NCBI GenBank assembly: GCA_047602755.1
Contig: JBLKOM010000006.1
Coordinates: 84,458-148,457, forward strand
Direction: 5' to 3'
DNA length: 64,000 nucleotides
Source: JACJVV01 sp047602755
GTDB taxonomy: Archaea > Nanobdellota > Nanobdellia > Woesearchaeales > JACJVV01
Below, one piece after another: positions 1 to 8,733 of this stretch. The position numbers and the translations under genes are program-made. How positions within the stretch are numbered: the stretch's first letter is position 1; each line of letters opens with the position of its first letter. The notes below the pieces were generated by a model. The model saw only the letters and a list, made by a program, of their open reading frames with translations. It made no database searches and was not told the origin of the DNA.

Positions 1-1494
1 ACTAATTATACCAATTATATTTATTAAATATTTTTTATCTTCAATAATTTCTAATAATTTAGCTTTATATGGTAGCATTCCATTATTTATGTTATCTTCA
101 ATAGTAAAAGCACTAATATCATCAAAATTAGTTGTTACAGAATTACAATCAAATGATTCTGGATCTCTTGATTTTAAATCTGAATATATTATCGGGCAGT
201 CAGCATATGCCTGTAAAAGAATAGCAAATGCACCAGTAAATAAATCAGGATTACGTTCTTTTGTTTTTTTACCATCAAAATATAAATAAGATGAATAGTG
301 AGGTGCTGATATAACTACTGAACTTGTACCATCATAATTTTTAAAAGAAGCATCAGGAAAAGATAGTTTATCAAAATCTTTAGATTTCCAATCATTAATT
401 AGCCTATTAACAATAGCATTCTCATTTTTATCAAAATCATGAGTCACTTTTTCGGATGATGAAGAAGAAGGTAAATTATTAAATCCTTGTAAAATTAATA
501 TACCTAGTTCTTTAAAAGTATCATAATTATTATTAGAAGAATTTAAAATACTTTTTATTTTATCTTTATATTCATCTTGAACTTTCTCTATTTTCTCATT
601 AAGTGAATCTTTTTGTCTAAAAGTTTCAAACCCAATACGATAACTGAAAATATCATGATGTGTTTTTTTATCATCTATTTTAGAAGTATCTTTTGCTAAA
701 AATGGCATAACCCATGAAATACTTTTTGTTTTATAATTAATATTTAGACCTAACTGATTTAATTTATTAATACAACTATCTCTTATAACAGTTGCTATTT
801 CTGAAGCTTTTTCTAAATCTTTTTCATTTAATTTGCTTAAATTTACAGCACATGTTTTTACATGTGTATTTTGTACTGCCTTTCGATAATAGCTTTCATC
901 CTCACCTAAATCTTGATATGCAAGATATTTTCTTATTATTTCAAGAATCTTTTTATTTGTCTCATTCCCTTCATTACTCGGCCTATTATTTGAACTAGAT
1001 TCTTCTTCTTTTACTTGTTGTTGTTCCTGGTGGATGTCAGGGGCTTTATATCCAATATCAGAGATAAATTTATTTAAAATATTGTCAAATAAAGTATGTA
1101 AATGATTCTTAAATCTACCACTTCTTACAATTTCCCATAATTCTTTTTTAGATTCATTTTTTGGTTTCTTATTATTTGGATTATATTGACTTTTGAAAAA
1201 ATCTTTAATACCTAGATGAATATGTTTTTTAAAATAATTTTCAGTTTTTTCTAGAATATCATTGATTTCTCTATCATCAAAAATAAAATTATTATTATGA
1301 TATAAATAATAATGCGCTGTTTGAAATGATGGATTGTTCTTTTGAGTATTTAGATTTGATTTGAATTGTTCTCTTAACTCAGAGAAAGAATATTCATTAT
1401 TAGCTTTAAGTTTTCTAATTAAATAAATCATATACCAACGTTTTATAGTTCTAGTTGCTACATTTCCTGCATCTCTTTTTTTAGTAAAAAACAT
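1..1494 (-). CDS. Partial gene, possible N-formylglutamate amidohydrolase-like C-terminal domain
   Basis: The minus strand is open without a stop from an ATG at 1494 to the left edge (498 codons), so the C-terminus is missing. The start follows a GAGGAGA ribosome-binding site, and the previous operon gene stops 25 bases upstream. The first ~300 residues are charged and helical and match nothing I recognise (MFFTKKRDAGN... at the N-terminus). From about residue 390 the pattern changes: a SAPH motif, then K-x-x-E-R-x-x-x-L-F-T-G-A-F-A, and later a P-Y-K motif. The spacing resembles the N-formylglutamate amidohydrolase (FGase/HutG-like) fold, in which the His and Glu bind zinc. The family call is by eye only; the gene itself is well supported. 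Confidence 0.7.
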   Translation of the reverse strand, partial: MFFTKKRDAGNVATRTIKRWYMIYLIRKLKANNEYSFSELREQFKSNLNTQKNNPSFQTAHYYLYHNNNFIFDDREINDILEKTENYFKKHIHLGIKDFFKSQYNPNNKKPKNESKKELWEIVRSGRFKNHLHTLFDNILNKFISDIGYKAPDIHQEQQQVKEEESSSNNRPSNEGNETNKKILEIIRKYLAYQDLGEDESYYRKAVQNTHVKTCAVNLSKLNEKDLEKASEIATVIRDSCINKLNQLGLNINYKTKSISWVMPFLAKDTSKIDDKKTHHDIFSYRIGFETFRQKDSLNEKIEKVQDEYKDKIKSILNSSNNNYDTFKELGILILQGFNNLPSSSSSEKVTHDFDKNENAIVNRLINDWKSKDFDKLSFPDASFKNYDGTSSVVISAPHYSSYLYFDGKKTKERNPDLFTGAFAILLQAYADCPIIYSDLKSRDPESFDCNSVTTNFDDISAFTIEDNINNGMLPYKAKLLEIIEDKKYLINIIGIIS

Positions 1495-1519
1495 ATTTTC
1501 TCCTCATTTTTTAAATAGC

Positions 1520-3115
1520 CTAAATACTTCGTTTTCTTGTATGTGAACTTATTTCTCCTTTTGTTTTTATTTTTTTATTACCATTACCTAAATCTTCGAA
1601 TTTAACATGATGTATTGAAGGCTCAAAACCCCATGCATCTTCTGATTTAAAATTAAGTTGAATAGATTTCATTCCTTTATATCCTGAAGGAAGCCTGAAT
1701 TGCATATGTGCTTCAAACTTTAATTTTTTATTTGTAAATAAATCTTTTATGAAACCAACTTTATTTCGACTTTTGTATTTTTCATCTTTGCTTAAATCAT
1801 AAGTTACATCAATAAATACATTTTTATTTACTGGGAGTATATAATAATCATCAGATGGAACTACTCCATTAGTGTCAGTTGGCTGATCTGGGTATTTATA
1901 ACCAGCAGATGTTACAGAAACCATAGCACCTTGAACATTCTCATTATCTTCATTTTTTACATGAACTTTCAATAAAGCAACTTCTGAGTTTTCTTCTAAA
2001 ACTCTATCAGATGTATCATCAAAATCATCATCATCTGTACCATCTTTTTTGCCTTTCTTTTTAGTACTTTTCTTTTTTGTTTTATCATCATAATCATCTA
2101 ATGATTTATCTCCTTTAGATACAACAATTCCTTTAATTGTTTTATTTTTCTTTATTTTAAATGGTGGTTTTTTACCTCTATGGTCATTATGTCCATTATA
2201 TGAATTCCAATAAGGGTCATTATTAGCAATTACAACATCAACAACAACTTCTTTATCTTCAACATCTTTTATTACTATTGCAAAATTACCCACTCCATTT
2301 GAACGAGCTCTTGCTAGAGTATTACCAGAAGAATCTAATGCTTCAACAATAGTTGAGACTGGTTCATTATCATCATTAAGTACTTTACCAATTAATGTAA
2401 CTTTTCCTTTAGCACCTTTACCATCTGATCCACCGCCTGAGCCTCCACCTGAACCACTACCTGAACCATCACCTGAATCACTACCTGAACCATCACCTGA
2501 ATCCCCACCTTTTTTTCTAAACATCCACATTGCTAACCAAACAAAAGTTATAAGCCAGCCCAATGCAAAAAGTGGGGAACCTCTTCTACCCATTAACCAT
2601 CCATAAAAAATCATAGTTAAAGCAGCTCCTATTAATGCTTTTTTCCATCTATCATCTTCAGGATCAGCATCTTTTAAGCCGAAGTAGGTCATTGCAAATA
2701 TTAATAATGATAATAATATCCCACCAAGTATTGCATATGGTCCAAGTATACTATCAAGTGCTTCACTAACACTCACTGCTCCACCATTTAAGAATATTAA
2801 ACCAAAAATACCTAATGATGATAGGATTGCTAAACATAAAGAAACAATTTTTCCATATTTATTTGTTGGGGAGCCACTAAAAACTGGAATTTTACCCATT
2901 AATGGAACAAAAATATTATAGAACATTATTGTGAATATAATGACTGTTATTCCAAAAACAGCATAATCATTAGTTAATAATTGTTCTAAAAATACTCCAC
3001 CAGTATTAAAAACATTCAAGAATTCTTGCATACCTGGATTTGCTAAGACTGGCTTTGAAAATAGTGTTAAAATTAGTGTGTAAAATACATTTTTCATCCA
3101 TCTAGCAGTTCTCAT
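1520..3115 (-). CDS. Multi-pass membrane protein with Gly/Ser linker and Ig-like extracellular domains
   Basis: This 531-residue protein starts with a signal-like hydrophobic segment (about residues 9-25, ending ...PVLANPG). About four further membrane spans run to residue ~200. Next comes a Gly/Ser/Asp-rich linker (about 207-235). The C-terminal half is soluble and beta-rich, with two stretches of carboxypeptidase-regulatory/Ig-like character (VTLIGKVLNDDNEPV..., and VALLKVHVKNEDNENVQGA...) separated by a Lys/Asp-rich segment (KKKSTKKKGKKDGTDDDD). The membrane half is paralogous to the product of the gene just upstream (five bases away, same operon): both share F-x-N-T-G, G-K-[IV]-P, N-[KR]-Y-G-K and a G-W-L-I segment. 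The function is unknown; a surface-anchored scaffold is one guess. Confidence 0.8.
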   Translation of the reverse strand: MRTARWMKNVFYTLILTLFSKPVLANPGMQEFLNVFNTGGVFLEQLLTNDYAVFGITVIIFTIMFYNIFVPLMGKIPVFSGSPTNKYGKIVSLCLAILSSLGIFGLIFLNGGAVSVSEALDSILGPYAILGGILLSLLIFAMTYFGLKDADPEDDRWKKALIGAALTMIFYGWLMGRRGSPLFALGWLITFVWLAMWMFRKKGGDSGDGSGSDSGDGSGSGSGGGSGGGSDGKGAKGKVTLIGKVLNDDNEPVSTIVEALDSSGNTLARARSNGVGNFAIVIKDVEDKEVVVDVVIANNDPYWNSYNGHNDHRGKKPPFKIKKNKTIKGIVVSKGDKSLDDYDDKTKKKSTKKKGKKDGTDDDDFDDTSDRVLEENSEVALLKVHVKNEDNENVQGAMVSVTSAGYKYPDQPTDTNGVVPSDDYYILPVNKNVFIDVTYDLSKDEKYKSRNKVGFIKDLFTNKKLKFEAHMQFRLPSGYKGMKSIQLNFKSEDAWGFEPSIHHVKFEDLGNGNKKIKTKGEISSHTRKRSI

Positions 3116-3120
3116 CTTAC

Positions 3121-3660
3121 TTATTTATTGCTTTCACTAGCTTCAGTCAATAATCCAGCACTACTAATATATAAAATTAACCCAATAATACCTATAAGCC
3201 AACCAATTGCTTGCACATTTGGACTTGAAACAAAATATCCAGAAATTGCCATTGAAAAACCAATACCAATTACTGCTATATGCCAACGACCTTCTTCTTT
3301 ATTTCCCATACCAAAATAGATTATTGCAAAAAAGAAAATAGATAAAACAACCCCTGCATAAACTCCAAATGGAGTTAGCACATTTGTCACAACTTCACGA
3401 ATATTATCTGTTTGACCAACTCTAAAGATTCCAAATGTAGAAACTAATGAAATAGTTAATGCAGTAGCTTTTCCATAACGATTTGCTTTACTATCATTGC
3501 CTAAACCTGGAACTTTTCCAATAATTGCAAGAATTATAGCATAAAACAAGACAGTCATTACAACAAAAGATGCAATATACATAGAATGATCATCCTGAAA
3601 GAAATTAATAATAAATCTTCCAGTATTCTCAAATGCATTTACATAGTTCTGTACGTCCAT
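3121..3660 (-). CDS. Multi-pass membrane protein, short paralogue of the downstream gene
   Basis: This 179-residue protein is mostly hydrophobic, with about four or five spans and no soluble domain. It aligns along its whole length with the membrane half of the next gene (shared FENTGRF/FNTGGVF, GKVPG/GKIPV, NRYGKATAL/NKYGKIVSL, then a Y-F-G-[ML] segment and GWLIG/GWLIT). It looks like the first gene of a three-gene minus-strand operon that continues through 1494. A TATA-like stretch lies about 27 bases before the ATG. I do not recognise the family; the tandem pair probably arose by local duplication. Confidence 0.75.
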   Translation of the reverse strand: MDVQNYVNAFENTGRFIINFFQDDHSMYIASFVVMTVLFYAIILAIIGKVPGLGNDSKANRYGKATALTISLVSTFGIFRVGQTDNIREVVTNVLTPFGVYAGVVLSIFFFAIIYFGMGNKEEGRWHIAVIGIGFSMAISGYFVSSPNVQAIGWLIGIIGLILYISSAGLLTEASESNK

Positions 3661-3795
3661 TAAAGTTTTATAAGTATTATAGTTTAAAACATTTTTGCAG
3701 TTACAGTAAATGGCATATTAATTTGTAAAAACTAATCTTATTTACTATTTAGATTAAGACATAATTTACAAAAGATTAATATACAATTTATTAAA

Positions 3796-4386
3796 TCAAC
3801 CAAATAATGATTTTCTTTGTCTTGCAATATTTCCCATCATATTTGGAAGCATAGATTTTACAAGTAAATTGTAAATTTTATCTCGTTTTGATCTTATATA
3901 TGAATGAGCATCAGAAACATCTTTTGCATGTTTTCTATCATAAGTTTCAAGCCAACCTTCTACAGTTTTAATATTTAGCCTATTAGCAACATATTTTCTA
4001 ACTCTTTCTGAATTAGCAAAATCTCGCAAAAACTGAATTAATTTAACTTCATTTAAGTCTGTAATTGATCTTTTACCCATAATAACTGCATCAAAATCAG
4101 CATCACCAGTTATTACTTCATGCTTAAGTTTACTAGCAATAAAACCCATTCTATGAGACAATGCTTGTGTTAAATGAGGAATTGCACCTTTACAATAATT
4201 ATCTGTAGGATTATCAACAACTGCTTCTAAATATTTACGATTACCTGATGGAATTTGATTCCAAATAGAAGGCTCTGATCTTAATTCTTTTATTATTTCA
4301 ACTATTTCATCATTAGAGCACTTATATAACATATCGATATGCTGCTCAACTTTTTCTAAAAGTAATTCAATTTTGTTTTTATCCAT
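3796..4386 (-). CDS. Hypothetical soluble helical protein
   Basis: The 196-residue product has no signal peptide or membrane segment. It begins with a coiled-coil-like stretch (NKIELLLEKVEQHIDML), and the remainder is helical and charged, ending in a basic tail (NIARQRKSLFG). The start is supported by an AGGTGAT ribosome-binding site eight or so bases upstream. It stands alone between AT-rich spacers. I recognise no family and assign no function. Confidence 0.65.
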   Translation of the reverse strand: MDKNKIELLLEKVEQHIDMLYKCSNDEIVEIIKELRSEPSIWNQIPSGNRKYLEAVVDNPTDNYCKGAIPHLTQALSHRMGFIASKLKHEVITGDADFDAVIMGKRSITDLNEVKLIQFLRDFANSERVRKYVANRLNIKTVEGWLETYDRKHAKDVSDAHSYIRSKRDKIYNLLVKSMLPNMMGNIARQRKSLFG

Positions 4387-4621
4387 TTTATCACCTATTT
4401 AATAAATAATGTAATACCATTTTTTTGATAATAAAACTTAATAAATATTTATATTTTTAAAATATTATAATTTCAAGGAATAATAATCTAAAAGAATTAG
4501 GAATTACAAGTTATTTTTCCTTAGTTTATGAAATTAAAAATGTATATTAGAGACATTAATGATTATCACTAATTTTTTAGAATGAATAAATAAAATAAAA
4601 AAATATAAAATATTTACTTAA

Positions 4622-4897
<276 letters not shown>

Positions 4898-5057
4898 TAT
4901 AATATCCACCTCTTATTTTATTATAAATTAGGTTATAACACTATTTTGAACTTTATAGTATATAAAGCTTTTTATTTTTTTAATATAATTTATTATTTTT
5001 TTATAAAAAATAAAATAAATATTTAAAACTAAAAAAATATTCTTTTTTATAAATTTT

Positions 5058-5076
5058 ATTTTATCGACTATAAAAT
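5058..5076. repeat. 19-bp imperfect inverted repeat, identical copy at 30937
   Basis: ATTTTATCGACTATAAAAT lies in the spacer upstream of the lysine-rich gene. The same 19 bases recur exactly at 30937-30955. A related form with the same layout (AT-rich arms around CG[AT]C) is at 48733-48749. It could be a protein-binding site. Confidence 0.5.
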
Positions 5077-5155
5077 TTAGAATTATTTAAGAAGTAGATA
5101 AAATCAAATTAATTTTATCAAAAAAATAAAAAAAATAATTTTTTAACTAAAAAAA

Positions 5156-7075
5156 TTAATAATTTACAAGAACTTCAACATCCTTACCAAAAATATTTTT
5201 AAGATCTTCAAAAACTCGTTGCTTTAGAAAAACTTTATTTGGAATTTCTATTTTTACAAGATGCTTTTCTAAGTCTTCAATTGTTGCTGAAATTATATTT
5301 TTTAAAGAACCATCTTCGTCTATATCTGCTTTTGAAACACCTTGATTTTGATTATCTAAATCATGAATAATGAATGCAACTTTGTCTAACATAATCACTT
5401 CACCATATTTATCTCCATGTTTCACCCTTATTTTTGCACGTTCTAGTTCTCTTCCTTTTTTACGTTGGATATATTCAATTACAAATCTAATAATATCTCT
5501 GGAATCTTTTTTGCATTTTTCAACATCGGTTTTAGATAATTTTTTTGCATCAAAATCTTTTTTAGCTTTGATTACATCTTCAAGCATTCTTTTATATTTC
5601 TCAGGAATTTTTCCGTGCGTTATTAAGTAATCTTCAAAATACTTTAGAATGTCATCATTTTTTACACCTTTAACTCCTTCAAGACTAAGTGCATCTCTTA
5701 CTAATGTAACAATTGTTTCATATATATGCAGAACATCTTCTTCTTCTTTACGTTTTTCAATATCAGTAAATAATGTTTTTATTTTTTTTAAATAATCATC
5801 AGCATCCTTTAACATTTTATCAATTTCTGCACCTTTAAGTTCTTTTTTAGTTCCATGCTCTAAATCTTTTCTTATTCTTATAACATGCTCAAGTATTTCA
5901 ATAGATTTTGCATCAAACATTTTTTCTTTTTTTACAAAGATTTCTTTCATTAAAGTAGCTGTTTCTCTTGGTGCAGGAGGTGCAATACCATACATCATTA
6001 ATGCTGCTTGTGATGGAGTAAGTAAAGCATAATATATATCTTCCATCCCTATTTCTTTTATTTTAAACTCAACACGTTTAATCATTTGTTCACCAGATGA
6101 CATAAACATATCAATTGCTTCAGCAGATGGTTTTATTTTACCCATTTTTAGTAATTGTTTCCATGGCATAAAAATACCTCTATCAAAGAAAGGAACACCA
6201 TCTCTTAATAATGTGAAAATTACAGGATTTGCTTCTTTTAATGAATCCCAGAAATCTGTTAAGATATATACTTGTATATTTATTTTATTTTGAATTCCAG
6301 TCATCTGACCAGCTTCATAACCCATTCCAATAATTATAGCTCTTAATTTATCTTTTAATTCTGCACGAGTCATTTTTTTAACATCAGTATCATCAATTAC
6401 AATCCATACATCAATATCTGAAGTTTTTGTTGCTTGCCCTCGTACAATAGAACCTGCAAGAACATAACTAACAATATATTTTTCAAACTTTTTAACAACC
6501 ATACTCTTATGAATTTCTGATATTTTTATCGCTGCAAGCATACCATTATCATATATTGGCGCACTCATTGCAATTTCTTGAAGATAATCATATTTTGCAT
6601 CATAGCAAGATTGCCATAATTCACTTAAAATAATTGTTTGTGGTTTAAGATTCTTATCAATTTCTTGAGCCATTTGAGCAATAATTATGCTTAATTTATC
6701 TTTAAGCTCTTGCTTAGTCATTTTTTGACTATCATTATCATCAATAAGAACTAAAACGTTAATATCGTCAGGATTAGACTTTTCTTTTTTAATATTTTCC
6801 ATCCCTTCTGGAAGTTCAGCCATGTCTTTTTTCATTGATTCATGTTGTTGTTTTACAGGAGGAAGTAAAGCAATACCAACGACGTACTTGTCAAATTTTT
6901 CAATTACATTTTTAGTAAAAGTATCTAATTTTTCTTTTATTTTCTTTAACTTTTCTTGAGCTTCTTTTGGTAATTTTGAAATATCTTGATTTCCTATTTG
7001 TGTTTGTGCATCATTAGGATTAGCAGTAGAAATATTTTTTACATTTTTAGATTTTGCAGACTTTGATTTTACCAT
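5156..7075 (-). CDS. Duplicated nucleotidyltransferase domain fused to a HEPN-like domain
   Basis: The protein has 639 residues. After a Lys-rich N-terminus, residues ~60-200 hold a degenerate nucleotidyltransferase module (DDINVLVLIDD at ~103-113, with the GS motif lost). Residues ~200-330 hold a complete-looking MNT-type module, GS at 208-209 and SDID at 219-222. Both modules share KMTxxELKDKL, which shows they are duplicates. Around 385-440 a helical region contains R402-x4-H407, the RX4-6H pattern of HEPN ribonuclease domains. The C-terminal ~100 residues are a beta-containing domain I do not recognise. In many prokaryotes MNT and HEPN are separate antitoxin and toxin genes; here they are one chain. 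A GAGGT site lies upstream of the ATG. Confidence 0.75.
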   Translation of the reverse strand: MVKSKSAKSKNVKNISTANPNDAQTQIGNQDISKLPKEAQEKLKKIKEKLDTFTKNVIEKFDKYVVGIALLPPVKQQHESMKKDMAELPEGMENIKKEKSNPDDINVLVLIDDNDSQKMTKQELKDKLSIIIAQMAQEIDKNLKPQTIILSELWQSCYDAKYDYLQEIAMSAPIYDNGMLAAIKISEIHKSMVVKKFEKYIVSYVLAGSIVRGQATKTSDIDVWIVIDDTDVKKMTRAELKDKLRAIIIGMGYEAGQMTGIQNKINIQVYILTDFWDSLKEANPVIFTLLRDGVPFFDRGIFMPWKQLLKMGKIKPSAEAIDMFMSSGEQMIKRVEFKIKEIGMEDIYYALLTPSQAALMMYGIAPPAPRETATLMKEIFVKKEKMFDAKSIEILEHVIRIRKDLEHGTKKELKGAEIDKMLKDADDYLKKIKTLFTDIEKRKEEEDVLHIYETIVTLVRDALSLEGVKGVKNDDILKYFEDYLITHGKIPEKYKRMLEDVIKAKKDFDAKKLSKTDVEKCKKDSRDIIRFVIEYIQRKKGRELERAKIRVKHGDKYGEVIMLDKVAFIIHDLDNQNQGVSKADIDEDGSLKNIISATIEDLEKHLVKIEIPNKVFLKQRVFEDLKNIFGKDVEVLVNY

Positions 7076-7460
7076 TTTTACGAAACCTCGTTTTTATTTT
7101 TATCAAATAAACATACACTATATATATTATTATTTAATTAAAATTATTGTAAATTTTAACAATTAAACAATTAATAATCATTTTAAGTAAATCAAGACAT
7201 GTTATTATATATAAATACTTCCCTTGGATTTAATACTTAGTAGGGACATTTCTGACATATTAATAATTAATATGTTAGATGCTTTTTGATGAACATAATT
7301 TGATTTCACTACACAATCAGCATAAACTTTAAAAACATAGGATTTCTAATTGTAATTATATTACTATTTTATAATCAAAACAGTATTTTAATAAAAAGTA
7401 ATAAAACAAAAAATAATATAAAATAAAAATTATATAATAAAAAATCTAAGGTGATGTTCA
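7076..7460. other. 385-bp divergent spacer with a TATA box and a perfect inverted repeat
   Basis: This spacer separates divergent genes. A TATA-like TTATATATAAATA lies at about 7203-7215. About 40-60 bases downstream is a perfect 21-nt inverted repeat, ACATATTAAT-A-ATTAATATGT, at 7255-7275. This could be a promoter with an operator, or a short structured RNA. No ORF of note is present. Confidence 0.35.
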
Positions 7461-8099
7461 ATGGCTGATAAACCAGTACTACCATTATATGAAGGAACAG
7501 ATATAAATTCAAATGTTGATCAATATATTAAAATCAATACGCCAACTGCTGTTGAAGCAAGAAGAAGAAGAGTAGAAAAACATGGCAGAAAGCATCAAGA
7601 GCATATTGATGATAAAATTGTTGGAGATAAAAGATTAAAAGACTTAAAAGCTTCTGAAAGAAAAACATATGTTGCAAGAGCTTTAGAATACCTTGCAAGA
7701 GAATGGTATGATGCTCATGGTGTTAAGCTTGATAAAGTGACGCCTGAAATGATGGATGCATTTTTACAACAGGCTGGAGTTGGAGATTATAATACAGTTT
7801 TAAAACAAATTGTTAATAATGAAGCAGACCTTGACCTTTATGGACCAAGAAACCAGTATCTTAATGCAATAAGAGAAAGAGTAGCTGAAGCAAAAGATAA
7901 AGAAGGACTTGAATCACAAAGACTTGAAAGAACTTTTGAGAGCAGATTAGAATATTTACCTGTCCTTCAAAAGAAATTGGCTAAAGCACATGAGAGACCA
8001 AAAGAATATGATGCATCTGCAAGTGTAAGAGAAATGCTTCAAGAGCAAAGAAAATACCAAGCTAGAAAAATGGATTCAGGATATGACCAAACGTATTAA
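7461..8099 (+). CDS. Hypothetical charged helical protein
   Basis: The 212-residue product is soluble, highly charged and almost wholly helical (runs such as EARRRRVEKHGRKHQEH and ESQRLERTFESRLEYL). It has no signal peptide. A GGTGATG ribosome-binding site precedes the ATG. It is followed 11 bases later by the next gene on the same strand, so the two are probably cotranscribed. I recognise no family. Confidence 0.65.
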   Translation: MADKPVLPLYEGTDINSNVDQYIKINTPTAVEARRRRVEKHGRKHQEHIDDKIVGDKRLKDLKASERKTYVARALEYLAREWYDAHGVKLDKVTPEMMDAFLQQAGVGDYNTVLKQIVNNEADLDLYGPRNQYLNAIRERVAEAKDKEGLESQRLERTFESRLEYLPVLQKKLAKAHERPKEYDASASVREMLQEQRKYQARKMDSGYDQTY

Positions 8100-8110
8100 G
8101 AGTTAATAGA

Positions 8111-8485
8111 ATGGAACATATCAATAAGTTTTATTCACATGCTAGACAAGAATTAGATGATTTCTTAAAATCTGTTGATTATAGTACTATTTCAAAAGCA
8201 AAAGGAATATTAGCAGAATTACAAGATATTCCTGAAGAATATCATGCAGAAATAAAGCAAGTAGTTATTGATAGGTTAAAAGATTTTTACCAAATTACAA
8301 TGGAACATCTGCAAAAATATGATATAGCTGATTTTAAAATACTTGACCATTTAGCTGTTCAAGGAAATGCTGATGTAATTAAACAGACATATGGGATTGC
8401 AAGAAGGGAAGAAGCAAAAGGAAATCCTAAACCATATATGGTTCAGCAAAATCAATATACAACTAATACTCCAGAAAAGATGTAA
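8111..8485 (+). CDS. Hypothetical small helical protein
   Basis: The 124-residue product is soluble and helical, with a polar C-terminal tail (YMVQQNQYTTNTPEKM). It is the second gene of a two-gene plus-strand unit and ends facing the large LamG gene on the other strand. I see no recognised domain and no function can be given. Confidence 0.55.
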   Translation: MEHINKFYSHARQELDDFLKSVDYSTISKAKGILAELQDIPEEYHAEIKQVVIDRLKDFYQITMEHLQKYDIADFKILDHLAVQGNADVIKQTYGIARREEAKGNPKPYMVQQNQYTTNTPEKM

Positions 8486-8524
8486 AGTAATTTAAATCAA
8501 TCAAATTTTATATGATAATTAAGC

Positions 8525-8733
8525 TTATTTATTATTTTTTTTATTAGATTTTTTCTTTACTTTAGAGAAATCATGTTCTGATTTTATTTCAGAGCTAGAT
8601 AAAGAAATATTATTGTCATACTTTACTATTTCAATAGCATTATTATTTTTTTTAGATAATAGTTTATTTTTTTTTATTAATATATTATCTTTAAAATTTA
8701 TAATTTTTTCTTTTATACTAAATTTAGATCTTT
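8525..8733 (-). pseudogene. Out-of-frame C-terminal extension of the LamG surface protein
   Basis: Downstream of the apparent stop of the large gene at 8713, the next frame is open for about 66 codons and ends at TAA 8525-8527. Its translation (KKRSKFSIKEKIINF... then ISLSSSEIKSE) aligns without a gap to the C-terminal tail of the paralogue at 59176 (KKTEDKISFKENISSF... then ISLSSSEVKSK). The frames join at a T7-A9 homopolymer (8732-8747). One extra A, or a -1 slip, restores one reading frame. So the real product probably ends at 8525. The break is either a sequence error, a true mutation, or slippage. Confidence 0.75.

Noticed and set aside
89..998. Short plus-strand ORFs near the left edge
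   Set aside because: They are shadows of the open minus-strand gene that runs off the edge.
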